Below the pieces are notes generated by a model, which worked only from the letters and a program-made list of their open reading frames with translations, was not told where the DNA came from and made no database searches. From Haloprofundus marisrubri (GTDB lineage Archaea > Halobacteriota > Halobacteria > Halobacteriales > Haloferacaceae), in NCBI RefSeq assembly GCF_001469955.1, contig NZ_LOPU01000030.1, positions 1 through 64,000 on the forward strand: a stretch of 64,000 nucleotides of DNA, written 5' to 3'. The number at the start of each line of letters is the position of its first letter. Position 1 is the stretch's first letter. The position numbers and the translations under genes were made by a program. Positions 1 to 6,675 of this stretch are shown in pieces.

Positions 1-687
1 GTACGTCTCGGTACGGTCGGTCAGCGAGTTGAGCGTCACCGCTTGGTTCCCGTTCGAAAGCGTGCCGGTCATCACGGACGCATCGAACCAAATGGTGGTT
101 GTCTCCTCGGCGGCGACCTTCGAGTTCGTCACGTCGGGTTGGCAGACACGCATACCGCCGTCGCAGTCCCCGTTATCGACAAGCGCGATGCGCCCGTCGA
201 ACGATGAGAACACGACGACGCGGCCCGTCCCGTTGTCATAGAACTCGGGCTTCTCGACAATCCACTGCCCGGGGCGAATCTGCCGCCACTTGTCCACGTC
301 CTCGGCGTCCTCGCTTCGCGAGTCGGGCCGCTGGTCGTTCGGTGTGGGCGTGACCGTCGTGGTCCCCCCGGGCGCGCCGAACCAGTCAGGTTTGTCTGCC
401 CCTGATGACCACTCTCGCCACTCAACAACACGGTCTGCCTGCTCGCTAGAAAGCGATGAGAGGTTGAACTCGTACAGCGCATCCTCCTGTTGTTTCGTTA
501 GTTCGTCCGGCGTCTGGTTGAGCCATCCGAGAACGTCCTGTGCGGTCGTATGAGCCGTGAGACACTCCAGATAGCTATCAGACTCTGGATTACACTCCGA
601 TAGCTCCGTAGCGTCCTCCTGCGCCACCGCTGGAGAGGTAACACCAACGAGGACGAGAAGGATGGCTATCAGCAATACACGCTTCAT
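1..687 (-). CDS. Secreted protein of the virus-like element (3' end off the window)
   Basis: An open frame begins at an ATG at 687 and runs through the left edge, giving 229 residues with no stop. The first 22 or so residues are a classic Sec signal peptide: MKR, then a run of L, I and V, ending PAVAQ. The mature part is acidic, contains NxS/T sequons and a proline/threonine-rich stretch around residues 95-105, and has cysteines in the first 45 residues and again in a GDC...RVC pair near residue 185. I do not recognise the family. It lies downstream of the spike-like gene on the same strand, but it has its own copy of the element box at 711-720, so it is probably transcribed separately. In pleolipoviruses, small conserved genes follow the spike gene and precede a P-loop NTPase; this could be one of them, which is an inference. 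Confidence 0.8.
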   Translation of the reverse strand, partial: MKRVLLIAILLVLVGVTSPAVAQEDATELSECNPESDSYLECLTAHTTAQDVLGWLNQTPDELTKQQEDALYEFNLSSLSSEQADRVVEWREWSSGADKPDWFGAPGGTTTVTPTPNDQRPDSRSEDAEDVDKWRQIRPGQWIVEKPEFYDNGTGRVVVFSSFDGRIALVDNGDCDGGMRVCQPDVTNSKVAAEETTTIWFDASVMTGTLSNGNQAVTLNSLTDRTETY

Positions 688-710
688 ACCAAATGTCTGA
701 AAGAATGCTC

Positions 711-720
711 CTAAAGGAGT
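711..720 (-). promoter_or_regulatory. Element promoter box, copy 1
   Basis: On the minus strand this reads ACTCCTTTAG, with the last T of CCTTT 25 nt before the ATG at 687. The same box at nearly the same distance precedes five other start codons in this element. The spacing matches that of an archaeal TATA element serving a leaderless transcript. Confidence 0.6.
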
Positions 721-747
721 ATCGCGAAAACGGGGCGGGACGCCGAT

Positions 748-2265
748 TCAGAGCGGTTTGAGCGCGCCGATGAGGTTAATCACCACGAGCAGGCCGCCGA
801 TGATGACGACGAGACCCACGATGACCAGCACGGCCCCGGAGTCGCCGCCGAGGTCGGGCAGAGTGACGGCGTAGTTGTTGTTCACCGTCTTCGAGATGTT
901 CTGCCGGTTATCGTACGTCTCCGTGACCTGCTCCTGCATATGGTCGGCGTCACGGGTCGCGAAGTCCGAGGACTGGAGCTTAGTCGAGTTGACAGTCTCG
1001 TTCTCGCTTACGTCCCGCATCTCGGTGACGGTGAACGTCCCGTTTAGCCGGGAGCGTTCAACACCCGTCCCCGTGCTCTCGTAGAACCAGACGTTTCCGT
1101 TGAGGTCAGACGTGTTGTACGTGCCGGTCTCAATGGTATCGTTCGCGAACACTCCACGCTCGGTTGCGAGGGCTCCGGTCAGCGACTGACTCGTGTTCGT
1201 CCCGGCGGGCGTATACTGGATGTCGAAATTCGTCTGGGCGTTCGTAGCGTACCCTCGTTCCGCCGCGACGAGGAGCGGGTAGGCCATATCGCCCGTCTCG
1301 TCGTAATCCGTAATCGACGTACGGACGAGTTCGGCGGGTGACTTCACTTCTGCCAGCGAAATCTCTCCGGGGTCGTAGTTGGCGTAGATGTCGTCCGCGA
1401 GCGGCCCAATCTGGTTGAGCGTAGACTGGCGATTCGACGCGAGGACTTCATAGGACTGTTTGAAGTCGGACCCACTCAGCATGATGGCGGTATCGGTGTC
1501 GTTGTACGGCGTGTTGATTTCGAGAGTCTTGTACCGTCCTACGCTCTCGCTGGCTGGAGCAAATTGACCGTCGTAATAGGTGAACGAATGGTACTGCTCG
1601 CCGCCAACGTACCCACCACTCGTGTCGAAGTAAGCCGTCTCGATGTGAGTGACGTTGATTTGCTCGCCATCCCATAGAGTGACGTTCGTCGTTTCAAACG
1701 AGTACTCGCTACGGCAGTCGTGGCAAGACAGCGGATAGTTCACGAGGATACCGTGCCCGAGGCCGGACGAGTTGTTGATGCCGTGAATGATGGACTCAGC
1801 TTGCTTGGCATTCGCGGCCTGCATCGACCAGAGTCCCTTTTGCTGGGTTGCGTAGAACTCGTTCACCCGGTCGTGAGCCGCACGCTTCGCCTCAGCCTTC
1901 GAGGAGCCGTTGTTGAGTTCCTTGATGATGGTGTACTTGGCTTCTGCGAGGCCGATACCGTACGACTGATTGCTGTGTGAGGTGGCCTCGATAGTCTGCC
2001 GACGCCAGTTATCCTCCATCGCCTCGCCTTGGACGTAGTAATCGTAATGGACCTGTTCAGCGGTGCGGCCAGTCGTATCGATGTATTCGTATCGGACCTC
2101 ACACCACGGGATAATCCCGAAAATCGCACCACGGTCACAATCCCCGACGAGAACGTTATCTCCGTCCTCTGCCGCCGCTGTCCCGGCGAACAGCGCAGGA
2201 GCGATGGCCGACGTGAGGACCATCGCGATAATCGATACTGCCACGAGTCTGCTGTTGCTACTCAT
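748..2265 (-). CDS. Spike-like envelope glycoprotein with C-terminal membrane anchor
   Basis: This 505-residue protein starts at an ATG at 2265; a TTG one codon upstream is less likely. Residues 1-32 are a Sec signal peptide (LFAGTAAAE cleavage region). The ectodomain has an N-terminal cysteine pair (C43, C55), a helical stretch around residues 105-160 containing ELNNGSSKAEAK, a CHDC pair at 181-184 and many NxS/T sequons. A heptad-like helix (about 430-465) precedes one transmembrane segment (about 475-497) and a tiny basic tail. Length, signal peptide, membrane-proximal helix and C-terminal anchor match the spike (VP4-like) fusion proteins of pleolipoviruses, and the gene follows a small four-helix membrane protein as in those viruses. 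The call rests on architecture. A fusexin or a cellular surface glycoprotein are alternatives. Confidence 0.5.
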   Translation of the reverse strand: MSSNSRLVAVSIIAMVLTSAIAPALFAGTAAAEDGDNVLVGDCDRGAIFGIIPWCEVRYEYIDTTGRTAEQVHYDYYVQGEAMEDNWRRQTIEATSHSNQSYGIGLAEAKYTIIKELNNGSSKAEAKRAAHDRVNEFYATQQKGLWSMQAANAKQAESIIHGINNSSGLGHGILVNYPLSCHDCRSEYSFETTNVTLWDGEQINVTHIETAYFDTSGGYVGGEQYHSFTYYDGQFAPASESVGRYKTLEINTPYNDTDTAIMLSGSDFKQSYEVLASNRQSTLNQIGPLADDIYANYDPGEISLAEVKSPAELVRTSITDYDETGDMAYPLLVAAERGYATNAQTNFDIQYTPAGTNTSQSLTGALATERGVFANDTIETGTYNTSDLNGNVWFYESTGTGVERSRLNGTFTVTEMRDVSENETVNSTKLQSSDFATRDADHMQEQVTETYDNRQNISKTVNNNYAVTLPDLGGDSGAVLVIVGLVVIIGGLLVVINLIGALKPL

Positions 2266-2289
2266 CAATCATCAAATAAATAATAGGTT

Positions 2290-2299
2290 CTAAAGGAGT
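2290..2299 (-). promoter_or_regulatory. Element promoter box, copy 2
   Basis: The minus strand reads ACTCCTTTAG, identical to copy 1, with 26 nt between CCTTT and the ATG at 2265. An A/T-rich stretch (TATTATTTATTTG) lies between the box and the start codon. Confidence 0.6.
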
Positions 2300-2309
2300 T
2301 CCGTCGCCC

Positions 2310-3515
2310 CTACTCGAATACCATCGCCGCGAATGCCATGAGCAGGGTGGCGAGGAGGATGGCGAGCGCGCCGCCGATAATCTGTCCGAGGGACAGGTCG
2401 TCGAGGAAGCTGGAGCCGCCGTCGTCGATGATGACGACGCCGCCCTCCTCGTCCGCGAAGTCAACGGAGACGGTCTTGTCGCTCCCATCAACGACGAACT
2501 CGCCGGACTTGTCCGACTGACCGTCAGCGGAGACAGTGAACGAGTAGTTGCCGTCCTCCAGCGTCGCGACCGCGCTCCCGTTAGCGTCGGTCGAGAGGTT
2601 CGCGACCTCCGTATCGTTCTCGTCTGTGACGACGACCGAGGCGTCCGCGACCGACGTGCTGTTGTTCGAGACGTTGAACGTCACGTCGAACGCCGCCGGT
2701 TCCTCGGTCGTGGTCGTCGTGTTGTCCGAGCCGTCGGTCGGCGTCGAAGTCGTCTGTTCCTCGACCGTCACGGTCGCAGTATCCGTGTCACTCGCGCCGT
2801 GCTCGTCGGTCACCGTGAGCGAGACTGTGTAGGTGCCTGCCGTATCGTACGTGTGCTCGGGCTGGCTCCTCGTGGAGTCCACGGTCCCGTCACCGTCGAG
2901 GTCCCACTCGTAGGAGAGCGAGTCGCCATCGGGGTCGTCGGAGCCACTGGCAGACCGCATGAGGTCTGTCCCCACGGAGACAGTCGAGTCCGACCCAGCG
3001 TCAGCGACTGGTGGTGTGTTGCTGGTGAGGAGGTCAACCGAGTGGACGGTAATAGACGTGGACGAGGATGGACTCTCGTAGCTGGTGAGTCCTACGGCAT
3101 TACCATTCGATGTGACGGGAGAGGACAGCTCCACGGTCACAGTCCCACTTGACGAGTTACCCATGTCACTCTGAGTGATGTTGTGCGTCTCAGCGAGAGA
3201 TTCGCTATCAAATACATCGATGGCCAGCGTCTCGTCTGAATCTAATCCACTAACGTTAACGCGAACAGCCGTCAGCGACTGCTCTTGGGATAACGTAGCG
3301 TTCGTAATCTCAGTGGCCGCATCGACCCCCAGTAAGAGGTCTCCAGAAGCGGTGACTGACGAGTTCCCGTGCGTCAGAACGTCGGCTCTATCAAAGTCGT
3401 CGATAGAGAGAATAGTCGCAAAAGCTCCCGATGCTCCGGCAGTACCGACGATGAGCATCAGAATCAGGCTGATAGATGCGAGTTTCTCTATGGTAATTCC
3501 CTTCATCGGAATCAC
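2310..3515 (-). CDS. PKD-domain protein with C-terminal membrane anchor
   Basis: The protein has 401 residues and starts at a GTG at 3515 that overlaps the stop codon of the upstream four-helix protein (GTGA), so the two are translationally coupled. Residues 8-35 form a signal peptide. A PKD domain spans about 167-252, with the typical [10 protein letters not shown] and [15 protein letters not shown] motifs. A second beta-sandwich at about 275-352 resembles carboxypeptidase-regulatory/Ig-like domains. A single transmembrane helix at about 375-400 ends the protein. NxS/T sequons are frequent. The topology is that of a surface protein displayed on the virion or host membrane. PKD domains often mediate adhesion, so a host-binding role is a reasonable guess. 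It sits between the four-helix protein and the spike-like gene, and no intergenic promoter is visible. Confidence 0.7.
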   Translation of the reverse strand: MIPMKGITIEKLASISLILMLIVGTAGASGAFATILSIDDFDRADVLTHGNSSVTASGDLLLGVDAATEITNATLSQEQSLTAVRVNVSGLDSDETLAIDVFDSESLAETHNITQSDMGNSSSGTVTVELSSPVTSNGNAVGLTSYESPSSSTSITVHSVDLLTSNTPPVADAGSDSTVSVGTDLMRSASGSDDPDGDSLSYEWDLDGDGTVDSTRSQPEHTYDTAGTYTVSLTVTDEHGASDTDTATVTVEEQTTSTPTDGSDNTTTTTEEPAAFDVTFNVSNNSTSVADASVVVTDENDTEVANLSTDANGSAVATLEDGNYSFTVSADGQSDKSGEFVVDGSDKTVSVDFADEEGGVVIIDDGGSSFLDDLSLGQIIGGALAILLATLLMAFAAMVFE

Positions 3516-3889
3516 CGTTCGTTGACGAGACCGTAGGCGATGAACATCGGGACGGCGAACACCGCTCCGACGAGCGGTTCACCGAGGACAAACTCCTGAA
3601 CCGGCGAGACGAAAAACGTCCCAAACGGAACGAGCGAGAAGAGTCCGAGACCCACCTTATCGAGCCTGTCTAGACGCTTGCGCGACCGGACGAAGATGTA
3701 CCCCGCACCGAACGAAGAGTACGTCCCGAGCATCGCGATGGGGAGGCCGGGAACCTCCTTGATAGTCCCACCGAGACTAATATCACCGATGAGGAGAGTT
3801 ACGGCGAAGACGCCGAACGATACGAGCACTGAGAGGACATATGCTCCCGTAATGAAGGGAAGGTAGTCCTTCGGTCGGAATTGTGCCAT
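3512..3889 (-). CDS. Small four-helix membrane protein (pleolipovirus VP3-like architecture)
   Basis: This 125-residue protein is almost entirely hydrophobic, with four predicted membrane helices at about 10-33, 43-64, 78-94 and 99-120, and a basic loop ([11 protein letters not shown]) near residues 68-78. It starts at an ATG at 3889 and shares a GTGA overlap with the PKD gene downstream. Pleolipovirions contain a small internal membrane protein of this size and topology encoded just before the spike gene, so I read it as the equivalent structural protein. Sequence identity to such proteins was not tested. A holin-like or generic membrane protein remains possible. Box copy 3 lies 29 nt upstream. 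Confidence 0.6.
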   Translation of the reverse strand: MAQFRPKDYLPFITGAYVLSVLVSFGVFAVTLLIGDISLGGTIKEVPGLPIAMLGTYSSFGAGYIFVRSRKRLDRLDKVGLGLFSLVPFGTFFVSPVQEFVLGEPLVGAVFAVPMFIAYGLVNER

Positions 3890-3916
3890 TACATCATATA
3901 TCTGATAAATATGGTG

Positions 3917-3926
3917 CTAAAGGTGT
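3917..3926 (-). promoter_or_regulatory. Element promoter box, copy 3
   Basis: The minus strand reads ACACCTTTAG, 29 nt before the ATG at 3889. It differs from copies 1 and 2 only by A for T at position 3. Confidence 0.55.
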
Positions 3927-3939
3927 TCTGCGAATCCAC

Positions 3940-4446
3940 TTATCGCGACCGGATTGCGTCCTCGGCCACGTCGCGCCACTCGTCCACGCCCTCGCCCCAC
4001 GCGAACAACTCGTCCACGTCGTCTTCGAGGTCGTCGATGCGACCTCCGTCTCTCCGGAGAAGTTCTTCGAGGACGTTCACCCGCTCGCGGAGTTCGTCGC
4101 GCTCCTTCTGGGCGGCGCGCAACTCAGTTTCGTGGTCTCGGATTTCCTCCGGTGTCCGGTCAACGTCGATGTCGCGCAGGAGACCACGCTCGATTTCTCG
4201 CCGGGCATCGCCCGTCAGGTGGGCGACCTTCGGCGGGTCTCGGTTCCCGTGACCCACGTCCGCCCGGGTGATGTCGATGAGGCCGCACTCTTCGAGCACA
4301 CCGTATCGAGTGTGCGTCTTCGAGGGGGAGAGCCCCGTCCTCAACCGGATTTCTGAGGTGGTCGCTTCGCCGCCGTAGTAGTCCACCGCCGCGAGGAACC
4401 TGCGAGCGTCTCGGTCGAGCCGATTCTCCAGTTCGATTCGATTCAT
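3940..4446 (-). CDS. Winged-helix DNA-binding protein with coiled coil
   Basis: The protein has 168 residues. Positions 10-85 form a winged helix-turn-helix (DYYGGEATTSEIRLRTGLSP, then a wing ending in HLTGDAR). Residues 100-150 are a charged heptad coiled coil (ETELRAAQKERDELRERV) that probably dimerises it. It is the only obvious DNA-binding protein among the element's genes in this window, which makes it the first candidate to recognise the repeated CWCCTTT boxes; that is inference. It has its own box (copy 4), so autoregulation is possible. A 50-nt gap separates it from the four-helix membrane protein gene. Confidence 0.75.
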   Translation of the reverse strand: MNRIELENRLDRDARRFLAAVDYYGGEATTSEIRLRTGLSPSKTHTRYGVLEECGLIDITRADVGHGNRDPPKVAHLTGDARREIERGLLRDIDVDRTPEEIRDHETELRAAQKERDELRERVNVLEELLRRDGGRIDDLEDDVDELFAWGEGVDEWRDVAEDAIRSR

Positions 4447-4468
4447 ATTTTATATAACTGACACGGTT

Positions 4469-4478
4469 GCAAAGGAGT
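4469..4478 (-). promoter_or_regulatory. Element promoter box, copy 4
   Basis: The minus strand reads ACTCCTTTGC, 24 nt before the ATG at 4446. The bases just before the start (TTATATAAAAT) are A/T-rich, but they lie too close to the ATG to act as a TATA box for it. Confidence 0.55.
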
Positions 4479-4659
4479 GTCGTGCCAGACCATTCTGAGA
4501 CGGTCTCCGCGCGCCGAGGGTCGCGAGGCGGTCTAATACGGTCGAGAGTGGATTGCCGACACCTCTACGAGAGCCTCGGAGCCATACTGTTGCTCGGACC
4601 CAAAATAAGCCCTCCAGTGCGCTCAGACAGCCCGACCTTCTCTCAACAGGTGTGAGTCC

Positions 4660-4676
4660 CCTCCTCGAAGAGGAGG
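4660..4676. terminator. Perfect 7-bp hairpin between two element transcription units
   Basis: CCTCCTC, a GAA loop and GAGGAGG form a perfect stem about 30 nt past the stop codon at 4708 and some 180 nt before the next promoter box on the minus strand. The position suits a terminator or RNA-processing site, though no U-tract follows. The rest of 4479-4707 shows no gene. Confidence 0.35.
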
Positions 4677-4707
4677 ATGGAAAACAGAGGCGGTTGCGCG
4701 CCGATTC

Positions 4708-5010
4708 TCACTCCGACTCCTCGGGGAGCCGGGGGAGCGGGTCACCACCCGGGCAATTCACGCTGTCATAGGCGTCGGCGTAGTGCCGGACAGCATCCGC
4801 GAGATTCTGAGGAGTCCGATACCCAGCTTCGACGGTGCGGATTAGGTTGTTGCCGGAGAGCCACTGGAAGTCACTCCACTCCATCCCGAGCGCCTTGGCG
4901 TCTGCCCACGTCCAGACCTCATCCTCGTGAGGAAGCGACCCGGCGAGCGTCCAGACCCGCTTCGTCCGAATCTGGGCCGACGCCGACGGGCTCAGTTGCG
5001 TGACGCTCAT
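4708..5010 (-). CDS. Hypothetical 100-residue protein of the element
   Basis: This is a small acidic protein, last in a run of three overlapping genes. Its ATG at 5010 overlaps the stop of the upstream gene (ATGA). The sequence has tryptophan-rich patches (VWTLAG, VWTWADAKALGMEWSDFQWLSG) that look like a compact helical fold, possibly a small DNA-binding domain of the MerR or helix-turn-helix type, but no diagnostic motif is visible. There are no cysteine pairs and no membrane segment. The overlap with its neighbours supports expression. Confidence 0.65.
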   Translation of the reverse strand: MSVTQLSPSASAQIRTKRVWTLAGSLPHEDEVWTWADAKALGMEWSDFQWLSGNNLIRTVEAGYRTPQNLADAVRHYADAYDSVNCPGGDPLPRLPEESE

Positions 5011-5210
5011 TCCGAATCCCCCGGGCGCGCCGGAAACTCGAACGGGTCATCGCCGTCTCGGCTACTCTCCCAGTCCTCGTTGGGCCGCGCTGGGAAACAC
5101 ACCGAGTCGTCGTCCCCGAACAGCATCTCGCGCTCCCGCTGGTTGATGCGGAGGATGCGCGCGGCCATCTCGTGCGTCCAGCCTGCCGCCTCAAACGGGC
5201 ACTCACTCAT
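5007..5210 (-). CDS. Hypothetical 67-residue protein of the element
   Basis: The start is set at an ATG at 5210 because it overlaps the upstream stop codon (ATGA) and its own stop overlaps the next start. The frame stays open upstream, but that extension is arginine/serine-rich and overlaps the neighbouring zinc-ribbon gene, so it is rejected. The product is short and acidic, with a helical N-terminus (THEMAARILRINQREREMLFG) and a repeated FPARP motif in the C-terminal half (CFPARPNEDW and EFPARPGDSE). I do not recognise the family. Confidence 0.6.
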   Translation of the reverse strand: MSECPFEAAGWTHEMAARILRINQREREMLFGDDDSVCFPARPNEDWESSRDGDDPFEFPARPGDSE

Positions 5211-5538
5211 CGTTCCACCGGGCAACAACCCGCTCCCAGTAGTCAGCCTCGCACGGCCCGGGGCAGACCCACTCGTCACCCGAAACACGGACCAATTCGC
5301 ACTTGAAGTACTTGCAGGCACACATCGGGCAGATGTGGAAGCCTTCCTCAGCATCAGCCGCTTCCTCGGATGCCCGGCGCGCCCAGATACGGAAGTCGCT
5401 ATTGAGATTCTCACGAGCGTCCTCGAACTGTGCAGGCGGCCATCGAGACGCCCGAATGAATCCGTTGCCTGCAATCCTGCAGTGGTCGGCGTAGTTGGTC
5501 TTCCAATTCATCTTCGTCGAGTTGTCTCCACACGACAT
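5203..5538 (-). CDS. Zinc-ribbon protein, first gene of a three-gene operon
   Basis: The protein has 111 residues, starting at an ATG at 5538 chosen because the element box (copy 5) lies exactly 25 nt upstream; the frame stays open to 5664, but that extension is arginine-rich and implausible. The C-terminal half carries CPMCACKYFKC and CPGPC, enough cysteines for a zinc ribbon. The N-terminal half includes MNWKTNYADHCRIAG, which adds a cysteine and a histidine. Small zinc-binding proteins of unknown function are common in haloarchaeal viruses and plasmids. It overlaps the 67-residue gene by 8 nt. Confidence 0.65.
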   Translation of the reverse strand: MSCGDNSTKMNWKTNYADHCRIAGNGFIRASRWPPAQFEDARENLNSDFRIWARRASEEAADAEEGFHICPMCACKYFKCELVRVSGDEWVCPGPCEADYWERVVARWNDE

Positions 5539-5561
5539 ATCATATATTTGGTAAGAGCAGT

Positions 5562-5571
5562 ACAAAGGTGC
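5562..5571 (-). promoter_or_regulatory. Element promoter box, copy 5
   Basis: The minus strand reads GCACCTTTGT, 25 nt before the ATG at 5538. It falls between the stop codon of the 49-residue gene (5588) and the zinc-ribbon gene, marking the start of a new transcription unit. Confidence 0.55.
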
Positions 5572-5587
5572 TTCCTCGACCCACTGT

Positions 5588-5737
5588 TCAGCGCGACGCG
5601 AGAACGTCCCGCCAGATGGAAGACTGAATCCACTCCGTCTTCGACGGCTCATCATCCTCGTCAATGATGCCGAACCAAAGATGGGGTCGCCCCGCGACGT
5701 TGGTCGGCATCATCCCGAATGATTGCTCCCCGGTCAT
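5588..5737 (-). CDS. Small 49-residue protein of the element
   Basis: The ATG at 5737 overlaps the last base of the upstream stop (TGATG), and a TGA at 5588 ends it. The translation begins MTGEQSFGMMPTNVAGRPHL and continues with WFGIIDEDDE and TEWIQSSIWRDVLASR. Composition is normal for this organism, and the one-base overlap matches the coupling seen between its neighbours, so it is probably a real third gene of the unit that starts at 6524. The function is unknown. Confidence 0.5.
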   Translation of the reverse strand: MTGEQSFGMMPTNVAGRPHLWFGIIDEDDEPSKTEWIQSSIWRDVLASR

Positions 5738-5949
5738 CAGGTGACACCGTGGTAGTGGAATGTCGTCTGCGAGTCATCATCAGGAGTGAAGTCCCTCGGC
5801 GGGTGCTCCTCGCGAAGTTTTTCGAGGTGACGGTCGCACGCCCGGCAAATCGCCTTGACATCCTGCGAGTCCGTCCAGAGGTCGTCCCCACACCAGAAGC
5901 ACGGGTTATGCCACCTATCCCATGCGAACTCGGAGTATCGCCCCATCAT
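5737..5949 (-). CDS. Small zinc-ribbon protein (70 residues)
   Basis: The start overlaps the stop of the nuclease-like gene (ATGA at 5946-5949). Two cysteine pairs, CFWC near residue 17 and CRAC near residue 35, form a zinc-ribbon or HNH-like treble-clef core. A tail with DDDSQTTFHYHG follows. The CxxC...CxxC layout with nearby histidines also resembles the metal-binding part of HNH nucleases, but no clear catalytic HNH motif is present. The gene is second in the unit 6524 to 5588. Confidence 0.65.
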   Translation of the reverse strand: MMGRYSEFAWDRWHNPCFWCGDDLWTDSQDVKAICRACDRHLEKLREEHPPRDFTPDDDSQTTFHYHGVT

Positions 5950-6524
5950 CGGTGGCCACCTTCCTCTCGGACGAGTTTGAGAAGCGGCAGGAGCGTCTCA
6001 ACGTCACTCAGATGCTCACGCGGGACTCGCGGTCTATCCTCGCGGAAGCCCGTTGCGTGTTCGCGAACAGTCTGCTGATTCGCCCACTTCGTGACTACGA
6101 GGTCGTGGCCGTGAGGCGTCTTCTCGGCCTCAACCATCAGGAACAGGTCGGCGTCGGGGTCGTCCACGTCGTCAAACCGGAGAAGCATATCGGGCTCACG
6201 AAACGTCCAGAGGCGTCGGAGCTTCACCTCAACGGCGAGTCCTTCGACTTCGAGGTCGTGCGCCTGTTCCTCGTCGTCGTCAACGATTCGCGCATCGAAG
6301 CCGAGCGCACGGAAGAACTGTTCGGCGGCGACCTCGGCCCGCACACCCAGAAAGACGTGTGCCCGCCACTCGTCGTCCGTCCGGTCGAGGTCACCGTCGT
6401 TCGCATAGCGTTCGGCGGCGACCTCGGCCCGCGCCTTCGCCCGGGCGATTTGCTCGCCCGTCGGCGTGGCTCGGGTTCGGTCGCGGTCTATTCTGCTCCG
6501 TCGAGTGGTTCCACACGCACTCAT
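5946..6524 (-). CDS. PD-(D/E)XK-like nuclease candidate
   Basis: The protein has 192 residues. The segment AHDLEVEGLAVEVKLRR places D90 and E99-V100-K101 in the order of a PD-(D/E)XK active site (D, then ExK at the end of the next strand), preceded by a helical region and an FFRALGFDARIV strand. Such small nucleases in mobile elements act in restriction, resolution or packaging; which one applies here is unknown. Residues 32-38 and 62-68 are identical (RAEVAAE), encoded by a 23-bp direct repeat. It leads a three-gene unit driven from box copy 6. Confidence 0.5.
   Translation of the reverse strand: MSACGTTRRSRIDRDRTRATPTGEQIARAKARAEVAAERYANDGDLDRTDDEWRAHVFLGVRAEVAAEQFFRALGFDARIVDDDEEQAHDLEVEGLAVEVKLRRLWTFREPDMLLRFDDVDDPDADLFLMVEAEKTPHGHDLVVTKWANQQTVREHATGFREDRPRVPREHLSDVETLLPLLKLVREEGGHR
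6320..6432 (-). repeat. 23-bp direct repeat inside the nuclease-like gene
   Basis: Two identical 23-bp copies lie at 6320-6342 and 6410-6432, starting 90 bp apart and in frame. Each encodes RAEVAAE. The exact nucleotide identity suggests recent duplication or conversion rather than only protein-level constraint. Confidence 0.85.
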
Positions 6525-6547
6525 AACAGTTTGTTGTCACTATCTCC

Positions 6548-6557
6548 GCAAAGGTGC
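6548..6557 (-). promoter_or_regulatory. Element promoter box, copy 6
   Basis: The minus strand reads GCACCTTTGC, 25 nt before the ATG at 6524. It is the most upstream copy found in the window. Confidence 0.55.
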
Positions 6558-6675
6558 TCGGTCGAATCGACGGAACCCCTATGGGACGATTCGCGCAAGT
6601 AGCAGATAGCCGCGCGCCCGGTGGCAACCTCCACACGCACTTGAAGTCAGTTCTGACCGGGCGCGCGGCGTTTCT

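Noticed and set aside
5539-5664. Extension of the 111-residue zinc-ribbon gene to 5664
   Set aside because: The extension is arginine/serine-rich, overlaps the 49-codon gene, and the promoter box fits ATG 5538 instead.
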